Source: Saprospiraceae bacterium (GTDB lineage Bacteria; Bacteroidota; Bacteroidia; Chitinophagales; Saprospiraceae). Taken from it: DNA of 64,000 nt. Below are positions 16,564 through 23,202 of the stretch, in pieces. A model generated the notes under the pieces. It worked only from the letters and a program-made list of their open reading frames with translations, had not been told where the DNA came from and did no database searches. Each line of letters opens with the position of its first letter. Positions within the stretch are counted from its first letter, which is position 1. The DNA is taken from contig JALHQW010000007.1 of the NCBI GenBank assembly GCA_022841745.1, positions 124,001 to 188,000 of the forward strand. Direction: 5' to 3'. Both the position numbers and the translations under genes were made by a program.

Positions 16564-18195
16564 TCACGACTCCTTGACCATGTCCAGCCCAGTCCTGAGG
16601 ATTTCCTGCAGGGGCTGCTTACTGGTGCATGCGAACTCGCAAAGTGCCACGTCCTCTTCCACTAATTCGTGGATGCCGAGGCCTTCCATTTTTTCGTAAT
16701 CATTGGTCAGGATAGCCTTCATCAGGTGCTGCGGGTAGATGTCCATTGGCAGCACTTTTTCGTACTGACCTGTGACCACGAAGGCCCGCTTTTCACCATT
16801 CATATTGGTATGTGCCTTGAAGGCGATATCGGGGAAGCGACTGCCAGGCAATGCCTTCGAAACACTCGGTGTTGACAAATCGGGCAAAAGCCAACCGAAC
16901 ATCTCGTAATGGTCGCCCTCCATTACCACAGTCAACTGGTCGTCGTAGTAGTTGAGATAGTCATCCTTCGCAGCTTTTGCCCCGCTAAGCACGTCGCCGG
17001 AAATGATGCGATTGTTGCCTTCGAAAATATTGCCTTCCAACAGTTGACCAATATTGGCCCCAATAAAAGTTCGAACATATTTTGGCGTAGCCAACTCGGC
17101 GCCAGTGAGTGCCACTACCCTTTCAGCATTGAAACGACCTTCGGTAAACAATGCACCAATAGTAATGACGCCTTGCACGTCCAATGTCCAGACCATGCTC
17201 TTCGGGCCGATGGGGGCAGTGTGGTGGATTTGCACACCTACATTGCCAGCAGGGTGCTGGCCACTGAACCAGGTCTTCTGAACGCCGGTTGCATTGGTGA
17301 ATACGGCACTGGGGGCTGTTTCTCCATTGGCATTCAGGCCGAGCCACACTTTGCCTTTGGTAAGCTTGCCAAGTACGTCGAGGCCTTTTTGAAATGCGGC
17401 ACCACGACCCTCCACCACGAGATCAAGGTTGGGGGCAAGCGGGGCTGTATCGAAAGTGGAGACAAAGATATTGTCGGGCACCTCGTTGTGTTCAGCTATG
17501 ATATTGAAGGGGCGCTGGCGCAGCATGGTCCAGCCACCGGAGTCGAGCAGAAAAGCCACGAGGTCGGCCCGGCTGCAAGTTTCGAGGTTCGGTATGTTCA
17601 AGCTGCGGTACTGCTGCTGCTTGTCGGCCAGCACTACGATACTGGCGATGGAGCGGCGCTCACCCCGGTTTACCGCAATAACTTCCCCGCTCACTGGCGA
17701 GACGTATTTTACGTCGGGGTTCTTTTTGTCATAAAACAGGTGGTCACCTGCCTTTACGGTATTCCCTGGCTCAACCTCCACTTTCGGTATGGGGGACATG
17801 CCCCTGAAATTGGGCGGCTCCACGGCGAAGGTGTTGGCTGTTGCTTGCTCAATAGGGCCTTTGGCAGCACCTTCCAGCACGATATTGTGCCCTTGTTTCA
17901 AGGCCACATAGCGGCCTGTGGCATAGGCTGGCCCTTTTTTGCGAAAAACATCACGCAGGCCGGGAGTAAGGGACAACTCTTCGCTTTCACTGTCCAAGCC
18001 AGATTTTTTGGCTTCAATCCTCAAAAGATTGTCCGAAACTTGCCAAATGATAAAAAAGGAGATGATTACCACGATGGCGATGAGCAATGCCGTGAAGCTG
18101 CCTGTGCCGGAACCAGAAGGGGATTGTGCCTGAACGATTTGGAAAAGAAATAGAAATGCTGTAACGAAATGTAGCCTTTTTAAAGCCTTTTTCAT
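16564..18195 (-). CDS. nqrA: Na+-translocating NADH:quinone reductase subunit A with N-terminal membrane extension
   Basis: First gene of the operon. The NqrA core begins near residue 98 (GHNIVLEGAAKGPI) and includes KNPDVKYVSPVSGEV and AVNRGERRSI, followed by the Rnf/Nqr domains to the C-terminus. Ahead of it is a ~97-residue extension absent from classical ~450-residue NqrA: a signal-like segment (residues 8-23, ending IVQAQ), a Ser/Gly-rich stretch, and a strong membrane helix (about 33-51, FTALLIAIVVIISFF). The extension is in frame, with no plausible internal start just before the core. NqrA is peripheral in known complexes, so this one may be tethered. nqrB follows after a repeat-filled 145-nt spacer. 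Confidence 0.95.
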   Translation of the reverse strand: MKKALKRLHFVTAFLFLFQIVQAQSPSGSGTGSFTALLIAIVVIISFFIIWQVSDNLLRIEAKKSGLDSESEELSLTPGLRDVFRKKGPAYATGRYVALKQGHNIVLEGAAKGPIEQATANTFAVEPPNFRGMSPIPKVEVEPGNTVKAGDHLFYDKKNPDVKYVSPVSGEVIAVNRGERRSIASIVVLADKQQQYRSLNIPNLETCSRADLVAFLLDSGGWTMLRQRPFNIIAEHNEVPDNIFVSTFDTAPLAPNLDLVVEGRGAAFQKGLDVLGKLTKGKVWLGLNANGETAPSAVFTNATGVQKTWFSGQHPAGNVGVQIHHTAPIGPKSMVWTLDVQGVITIGALFTEGRFNAERVVALTGAELATPKYVRTFIGANIGQLLEGNIFEGNNRIISGDVLSGAKAAKDDYLNYYDDQLTVVMEGDHYEMFGWLLPDLSTPSVSKALPGSRFPDIAFKAHTNMNGEKRAFVVTGQYEKVLPMDIYPQHLMKAILTNDYEKMEGLGIHELVEEDVALCEFACTSKQPLQEILRTGLDMVKES

Positions 18196-18315
18196 GCTTC
18201 AATGCATTAAAGTATGGGAATGGTGGTCGTTTTGCTTTGTGCTAAAAAGCCGCTTTGACTAAAAATTATTCATGCGCCGCACCTCGGCTACACTTAACTT
18301 TCCTTCAAGGCGTGG

Positions 18316-18323
18316 CAAAGTTA
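18316..18323 (-). promoter_or_regulatory. Possible -7 element of the nqr operon
   Basis: TAACTTTG on the minus strand fits the Bacteroidota TAnnTTTG box and lies about 120 nt upstream of the nqrA start. No good TTTG partner is present at the usual spacing. Confidence 0.35.
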
Positions 18324-18525
18324 TAAAAGGTTTCATTTTAAGGAATATTAGGAAAAATCATTTCCGAAATCAATCTAATTTAGACTCATTCAAAATAAGG
18401 GCATTGAGCTAAAATGCCGTCGCCAAGCTCCATTCCAGTGACAGTTCTGGCCTGCCCAAAAACCACTTCATACTGACTTATACCACCTGGTTTTATTCAA
18501 AAAAACAGGTGAACTGTAAAGAAAT

Positions 18526-18555
18526 TTTGCAGTTTAAACCAATTCCCTACATTTG
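18526..18555 (+). promoter_or_regulatory. Bacteroidota-type promoter of the PUR-like gene
   Basis: TTTG (18526-18529), an 18-nt spacer and TACATTTG (18548-18555) match the Bacteroidota primary-sigma consensus. Transcription should begin near 18562. This rules out the upstream ATG at 18553 as a start and supports GTG 18619. Confidence 0.75.
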
Positions 18556-18618
18556 TCAGGAATTTGCGCCATCTTTCCTTTAAAGAATGGGCTATTTTTC
18601 ACTAAAATCCTTCTACCA

Positions 18619-19074
18619 GTGGACAGAGACAGACGGTTTGATAGCGTGTTCTCGAAAAAAGTAAACGCTGGAAAACGTAGAACCTACTTCTTCGACGTAC
18701 GCCAAACCAAGGGCGACGACTTCTTCCTTACGCTCACCGAAAGCACCAAGCGTTTCAATGGCGATGGTTATGAAAGGCATAAGATTTTCCTTTATAAAGA
18801 GGACTTCAACCGCTTTTTGACCAATTTGGAAGAGGTCATTACCTATATTAAGACGGAATTGATGCCGAATTACGACTACGAGGAGTTCGACCGAAAGCAT
18901 GAGGAATGGGACGCTCAAGAGGATGAATACTCCCGTGAGCGCCGCCCGACCCAGCCTCCAACCAACGAGGAGGAGAGTCGGCACAACGAAGATGATGAAA
19001 TTGAGGAAGACAACAGCCAGTTGAAAGAGCCTCCAACTACCAAGCCTCGCTTCGATGACGACCTTAGCTGGTAA
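18619..19074 (+). CDS. DUF3276 / PUR-alpha-like nucleic-acid-binding protein
   Basis: The PUR-like domain occupies residues 1-80 (VFSKKVNAGKRRTYFFDV, LTLTESTKRF, KIFLYKEDF). Proteins of this family are small Bacteroidota relatives of PUR-alpha, which binds single-stranded DNA or RNA; the cellular role here is not established. The tail from about residue 85 is acidic and low-complexity (EEDNSQL, DDDLSW). An upstream ATG at 18553 gives 22 more residues but lies inside the promoter, so I use GTG 18619 (151 residues), where similarity to the family starts. Monocistronic. Confidence 0.85.
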   Translation: MDRDRRFDSVFSKKVNAGKRRTYFFDVRQTKGDDFFLTLTESTKRFNGDGYERHKIFLYKEDFNRFLTNLEEVITYIKTELMPNYDYEEFDRKHEEWDAQEDEYSRERRPTQPPTNEEESRHNEDDEIEEDNSQLKEPPTTKPRFDDDLSW

Positions 19075-19203
19075 TCCATTGATACTGGCTTTTGGCCGAA
19101 CAGTCATAGATGAATCCTATAAACACAGATTTTTTCAGTGATTGCCTGAAAGTCAAATAATCTTCCAGGGCAGTAATTTGATATGGAGGAGTAGGCAGTC
19201 CTG

Positions 19204-19258
19204 CACCTCCATACCTCCATACCTCCATACCTTCACACCTCCACACCTCCATACCTCC
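19204..19258. repeat. CCTCCATA octamer tandem repeat
   Basis: About seven copies of an 8-bp unit (CCTCCATA with variants CCTTCACA and CCTCCACA). The array overlaps the 3' end of the phosphoesterase gene and supplies its last codons and stop. Confidence 0.9.
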
Positions 19259-19757
19259 CTTCCCCTCTTCTGCCCAATTCTACCACTTCTAAGTTTTCAA
19301 TTCTTCCCGCATTCAGGTCAAAACGAAGCAGCGTCTTCACTTTATGCCAGCCTTCATTGCCGCAGGCACCTGGGTTCATGTGCAACAGGCCATGCTGTTT
19401 GTCTGGAATCACCTTTAGTATATGGGAATGGCCACAAATGAAGAGTTTGGGTGGGTCGGTGAACAGGATGTCTTTCACCCGCTTGACATATTTGCCCGGG
19501 TAACCTCCTATATGGGTCATAAAAACATCCACGCCCTCGCATTCAAAACGGAGGTCAAGTGGAAAGCGGTGCTGGATAGGAAGGCCATCAATATTGCCAT
19601 AAACGGCCCTTAGTGGGCGGAATGCTTCCAAGCGGTCGGCAATTTGGGGATCGCCTATGTCTCCAGCATGCCAGATTTCTTCGCAAGGCGCTAAATATTG
19701 GAACACGCTTTCGTCCAAGTGGCTGTGGGTGTCAGAAAGCAGGCCGATTTTCTTCAT
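19233..19757 (-). CDS. YfcE-type metallophosphoesterase
   Basis: 174 residues. The calcineurin-like metal-binding motifs appear in order: SDTHSH (residues 8-13), HAGDIGD (~30), YGNID (~53), THIGG (~81) and CGHSH (~109). This spacing fits the YfcE/MJ0936 family of small two-metal phosphodiesterases; the natural substrate cannot be read from sequence. The last ten residues (GEGRYGGVEV) are written by the CCTCCATA repeat array, so the true ancestral end was probably near LGRR and changes in repeat number would change the tail. Cytoplasmic; no signal peptide. Confidence 0.9.
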   Translation of the reverse strand: MKKIGLLSDTHSHLDESVFQYLAPCEEIWHAGDIGDPQIADRLEAFRPLRAVYGNIDGLPIQHRFPLDLRFECEGVDVFMTHIGGYPGKYVKRVKDILFTDPPKLFICGHSHILKVIPDKQHGLLHMNPGACGNEGWHKVKTLLRFDLNAGRIENLEVVELGRRGEGRYGGVEV

Positions 19758-19770
19758 AGTTGTGTGAGAC

Positions 19771-19812
19771 TGGATGCTGGATGTTCGATACTAGATGCTG
19801 GATGCTGGATGC
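19771..19812. repeat. GATGCTG-type tandem repeat
   Basis: Repeated TGGATGC/TAGATGC heptamers just upstream of the phosphoesterase start (19757), possibly within its leader. Same class as the other spacer repeats but with a different unit. Confidence 0.8.
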
Positions 19813-19932
19813 TTCTTGCCCCTTTGAGGGATGCTGTATACTGGAATTATCCCAAGCATTTAGGATTACGGCAGCCCTTGACTGCCATCCCGAGGGGTCG
19901 GGACAAGACCAGTCGAACTTCCAATTCAAATA

Positions 19933-21036
19933 CTACTGTCCCATTTCCTCCAGTTCCTTTTCCGTCTTTGGGCCTGCCTTGTATTTGTTAGCAAGCACTT
20001 GGCGTTCCTTTTCCAAGGCTCCAGATGAATTGAACAAGACTCCCACCCGGTATAGGTTTCCAACTTTCTTGGTCTGGGTTGCATAGCCGTCACCTTTGAG
20101 GGTAGCAGCAAACTTGGTGGCATTGCCCTGCTTGCCGAAGCTATGCACCACTAAGTAATATCTGTCAGAACGCTCGGTTGGTGCTGCTTCGGTCTTTGGA
20201 GCAGGTATAGCGGCTTCTTGTTTCGGGGCGGGTGGCGGGCTTGATGGCTTAGGCTGCTCCGCAACAGGTGATTGTGTAGCCGAAGGGGCGTCTTCGTTGG
20301 GCACGGGTGTTGAAGTCGTGGACTCGGCCGGCTCAGTTTCATCCTCCGCTTTTGTTGATGGTTCTGGCAAGGCAGGCTTCACATTAACCCGCTCTATCGC
20401 TTGTGGCAATTCTGCAATCGGTTTGCTTGGGCCGCCTCCGAAAATCTTGTACAAGGCCAAGGCAATCAAAATGGCAGCCAATAGCACAACCCAAGGAAGC
20501 ACCTTCATCAACATGGAAGTTTCTGGTTGCTCGATATCATTGGCTGGGTCAGTTTCAACGGCAGCTGCCTCTACAAGCGGCCTGGGCTGGGTGTGCACCA
20601 CCTTTGGCTTCTCCTTTACCAATGGCTGGAAATCAATCGTTGGAAGGCCGAATGAGTCAGCGTTGAAATTGGTGCCTTCTGGCATGAACCTTATTTTCTG
20701 CTCATAGTCCAGGTAAAGCCGACCTACTTTGGGTATTTCATAGATTTCCCTACGCTCTAAGGTGCTTCTGACCGAGTTAACATAGTTTTCGACCAACGCC
20801 TCGGCCTCTTGGTAGGTGCTGAGGTTGTTTTTCTGAAGGTATTGAACGAGTATCCCATCGTTGAGCACCAGGTTGGGGTTGAAATCCAGTTTGGAAGCTG
20901 GGGGTGTCACTACGTCCTGCACATAATCCACAGTGGCAGGCACGGGCATGGAGGTGAACCCACCCAAGCTGGGAACAATGACTGCGGTTTGCTCAAAGAG
21001 CAGTTCTTGGATAGCTTTATTTACGTCGGTGGTCAT
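19933..21036 (-). CDS. HU-CCDC81-like / SPOR domain membrane protein
   Basis: 367 residues. Residues 1-130 match the pair of HU-like domains found at the N-terminus of Bacteroidota SPOR proteins (AIQELLFEQTAVIVPSLGGF, YEIPKVGRLYLDYEQKIRF). A membrane helix follows at about 180-197 (KVLPWVVLLAAILIALALY), then a Pro/Ala/Glu-rich linker, then a C-terminal SPOR domain (RYYLVVHSFGKQGNA, YATQTKKVGNLYRVGV). SPOR domains bind glycan strands stripped of peptides, typically at division sites. The topology suggests the HU-like part is cytoplasmic and the SPOR part periplasmic, possibly linking the nucleoid to the septal wall (inference). Confidence 0.9.
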   Translation of the reverse strand: MTTDVNKAIQELLFEQTAVIVPSLGGFTSMPVPATVDYVQDVVTPPASKLDFNPNLVLNDGILVQYLQKNNLSTYQEAEALVENYVNSVRSTLERREIYEIPKVGRLYLDYEQKIRFMPEGTNFNADSFGLPTIDFQPLVKEKPKVVHTQPRPLVEAAAVETDPANDIEQPETSMLMKVLPWVVLLAAILIALALYKIFGGGPSKPIAELPQAIERVNVKPALPEPSTKAEDETEPAESTTSTPVPNEDAPSATQSPVAEQPKPSSPPPAPKQEAAIPAPKTEAAPTERSDRYYLVVHSFGKQGNATKFAATLKGDGYATQTKKVGNLYRVGVLFNSSGALEKERQVLANKYKAGPKTEKELEEMGQ

Positions 21037-21080
21037 ACGTTGGATAGTGTTGATATTAACAAATGCCCTTCAGTGACCGA

Positions 21081-21088
21081 CAAAGTTA
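21081..21088 (-). promoter_or_regulatory. Possible -7 element of the SPOR gene
   Basis: TAACTTTG on the minus strand, 45 nt upstream of the start at 21036. It fits TAnnTTTG, but no -33 TTTG is seen at the standard distance. Confidence 0.35.
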
Positions 21089-21161
21089 GAAATTTTTTCA
21101 TTTGTCGCTAAGAAGCTGCAAACCAAACACTTCTCCGATAAAGATACCCTCAAAAAAAGAA

Positions 21162-21190
21162 CTCCCGCTCCTCTCATTGGAGGGCGGGAG
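21162..21190 (-). terminator. Intrinsic terminator downstream of a possible RNA region
   Basis: CTCCCGC/GCGGGAG plus inner CCTC/GAGG pairing forms a strong hairpin, followed on the minus strand by TTCTTTTTTTG. It lies 310 nt after the S24 gene stop, an unusually long distance for that gene's own terminator. Confidence 0.75.
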
Positions 21191-21499
21191 AACAGAACTT
21201 ATAAAAACAGCAGGATAATTCCATGCAAGGACGCATGGTAAGAGAAATGACTCTTTAGTTGGCAGCTTGTCCGCCTTTCCTGCCTGTCGGTGGACAGGGG
21301 CGGGTTATACAGAGGGCCACAAAGGGGTGAACAGTGGGCAGTCGGAGACTGCAAACTCCCAATGGGCTGCCATAAATTGTCTATTTTAAACCAATCGGCT
21401 TACAGTTGGGCAGGCTATGCCCAGGCTCTATGGGCGTACAGTTGGTTACAAACGCCCAAGGTGCTGTTAGGAAGCGATTATTTTCAACCGATAAGCAGG
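21191..21499 (-). other. Structured non-coding stretch, possible long 3' UTR or RNA
   Basis: This 309-bp stretch before the terminator has no convincing ORF but several local hairpins: GCAGTC-GGA-GACTGC (~21341), GGGCA-ggcta-TGCCC (~21411), CTGTC-GGTG-GACAG (~21286) and a CATGC/GCATG pair near 21222-21237. It could be the 3' UTR of the S24 gene or a separate small RNA. I do not recognise it as 6S, tmRNA, SRP or RNase P RNA; their core motifs are not visible. Confidence 0.35.
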
Positions 21500-22231
21500 T
21501 TAGAAATCGCTAATCTTCCTCACCACTTTATAAAGCCGGGTATGCACGTTGACTTCTTCAACGAAGGGGTCGTGCTCCAGATGGTTGGCGGAGATGAGCT
21601 TCAAGTGGGTGACCCGGCCACCGTGATAGATGCGCTGAACGTGCTTCACCCACATGGAGCCGTTGTTCTTCACGGCATATATTTCATTGTCTTTGACTTG
21701 GTCCATTCGTTCTACTTCCCGGCACACAACGATGTCATTGTCCATGATGACAGGCTCCATCGAGTTGCCGTTGATTTGGAAGGCCACCAAACCGCCACCT
21801 TGCAGGCCGGGGAGCGAGAACCAAGAGTTCTCTTCTGTAGTAAAACTTCCAGTATCCACTGAACTGCCCGCAAATGCCTCCACGGTAGTGAAGAGGATAT
21901 TGCCCTTGGAGGTAATAAGACCAAGTTCGTTGCTGCGCTTGGGCAAGTCGAGGCCGAATGGCGTGCCCGTTCCGTCGAGCAGGTAGTCTTCGTTGACGCC
22001 GTACTCCCTGCAGAACTTGCGTGCCTGTGAATAACTAACGACCCGCTTGTCGTCGGGGGTGAGGTAGGCACGGATGATATGGCCATAGCCCTTGTTGCCA
22101 AGTATCTTCTCGGCTACATCACCAATGCCCCTGCCGCTACGGTCGTTTTTGACGATGGCACCACGGTCTTCGAGCATTTGGAAAACCTTGATGAAGCGGT
22201 CGTTGAGTTCGAGGCGGTCTTCTCCTATCAT
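21500..22231 (-). CDS. S24/LexA-like autocleaving transcriptional regulator
   Basis: 243 residues. The N-terminal ~90 residues contain a helix-turn-helix-like segment (ARKFCREYGVNEDYLLDG). The C-terminal half is an S24 peptidase fold with catalytic Ser157 in INGNSMEP and Lys196 in SMWVKHVQ. An Ala121-Gly122 pair lies 36 residues before the Ser; the spacings of roughly 36 and 39 are close to those in LexA, UmuD and CI, so RecA-assisted self-cleavage is possible. It is not LexA itself, as the N-terminus lacks the LexA winged helix. No prophage genes are nearby, so it may serve a host stress response. The promoter contains repeated half-sites, suggesting autoregulation. Confidence 0.85.
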   Translation of the reverse strand: MIGEDRLELNDRFIKVFQMLEDRGAIVKNDRSGRGIGDVAEKILGNKGYGHIIRAYLTPDDKRVVSYSQARKFCREYGVNEDYLLDGTGTPFGLDLPKRSNELGLITSKGNILFTTVEAFAGSSVDTGSFTTEENSWFSLPGLQGGGLVAFQINGNSMEPVIMDNDIVVCREVERMDQVKDNEIYAVKNNGSMWVKHVQRIYHGGRVTHLKLISANHLEHDPFVEEVNVHTRLYKVVRKISDF

Positions 22232-22349
22232 GGCTTAATGTTTTAGTGATAAATAAGGTTGTATTTTCCGATTCATGTAAGGCTTCCGTAAGCATTTGAA
22301 CCCAAACCAGCATGTTCTTTGTTTTGATTCATGCCCGACTGTCCAAACA

Positions 22350-22398
22350 TTTACATCAGCGTTGATGAGGCAAAGTTAAAACAAATTATTTTACATCA
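22350..22398 (-). promoter_or_regulatory. Candidate operator: two TTTACATCA half-sites
   Basis: The 9-mer TTTACATCA occurs at 22350-22358 and 22390-22398, 40 bp apart (about four helical turns). The second overlaps the -33 box, and the first lies near +10. CATCA-gcgt-TGATG around the first copy is palindromic. Likely the site for the S24 regulator (inference). Confidence 0.45.
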
Positions 22399-22400
22399 AA
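22371..22400 (-). promoter_or_regulatory. Bacteroidota-type promoter of the S24 regulator gene
   Basis: On the minus strand, TTTG (22400-22397), an 18-nt spacer, then TAACTTTG (22378-22371). Expected start near 22364, giving a leader of about 130 nt. An AAACAAA/TTTGTTT inverted pair (22379-22385 and 22405-22411) surrounds the upstream half. Confidence 0.7.
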
Positions 22401-22429
22401 ATGTTTTGTTTAAATTTTTTGATTTTTTT

Positions 22430-22987
22430 TCAATAAGATTTTCGCTTTGACCAGTCCTCCTTTACAAGCCCATAGATTTCGGCATCGTGGTAGTTGTTGT
22501 ACATGAAAACTGCTTGCTTCAAGGATCCTTCCCGTTGGAAGCCAAGGCTCAACATTAGTCGGCCACTGCGTAGGTTGCCTGTCAACACTTGCGCTTCAAC
22601 CCTGTTCATCCCCTTTGTTTTGAAGAGGTATTCAACGAACCTTGCCGCAGCCTTGGACATGATTCCCAGCCCTTGCAGGTCTTCCAGCAGCCAATAGCCA
22701 AGCTCGCATTTGCGGTGATCACGGTTAAAATTAACCACTCCAATGGTGCCGACCAACCTTTCACCATATAATATAAAGGTGGAGAGCCGTGTTCCATCCC
22801 GGTTTTGCGCCATGCTTTCATCCATGAACGTTTTTGTGTCTGCTTCGGAGCAGATACCGTCCACCCAAGGCAGCCAAGTGCGCAAATAGGCTCGATTTTC
22901 GTCAATAGTTTCAAACAAGGGCAAGGCCAACTCGTGGCGGGGAAGGTGCAGGCTGGTGGCGTCGTCAATTTTCAGAAAGGGTCTCAT
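22430..22987 (-). CDS. RimJ/RimL-type GNAT N-acetyltransferase
   Basis: 185 residues. The GNAT core shows ELGYWLLEDLQGLGIMSKAA (acetyl-CoA-binding region), NRVEAQVLTGNLRSGRLM and LGFQREGSL, the usual motif order of the RimJ/RimL group that acetylates N-terminal amines of ribosomal proteins or small molecules. The substrate cannot be deduced. Cytoplasmic, no signal peptide. The end lies close to the S24 promoter on the same strand (43 nt), so read-through into the S24 region is possible. Confidence 0.9.
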   Translation of the reverse strand: MRPFLKIDDATSLHLPRHELALPLFETIDENRAYLRTWLPWVDGICSEADTKTFMDESMAQNRDGTRLSTFILYGERLVGTIGVVNFNRDHRKCELGYWLLEDLQGLGIMSKAAARFVEYLFKTKGMNRVEAQVLTGNLRSGRLMLSLGFQREGSLKQAVFMYNNYHDAEIYGLVKEDWSKRKSY

Positions 22988-23202
22988 ACCTTTTTTTTAA
23001 CGGGCAAGCTACAAATACTGCCATTTGGTTGACAAGTTATTAGAATTAAGTAGATTCTAATTCAACCAAAATACTCCATCCTTATCTTTGTTGCCACTAT
23101 TCGATTATTGGATAACAGCCACCACAAGACCTTTAGCAAACCCTTGCAACAAGCTTGAATCATTGACATCATGCCTCATCCAGCAGGCAACAACTGAGTT
23201 TC

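Noticed and set aside
16909-18153. 414-codon plus-strand ORF antisense to nqrA
   Set aside because: Same reason: nqrA is certain, and the antisense product shows no domain or signal.
18553-18618. ATG start 22 codons upstream for the PUR-like protein
   Set aside because: It lies within the promoter's TACATTTG box, before the expected transcription start.
21290-21862. 190-codon plus-strand ORF over the S24 gene and the structured region
   Set aside because: No domain, and most of it is antisense to the clear S24 peptidase gene.
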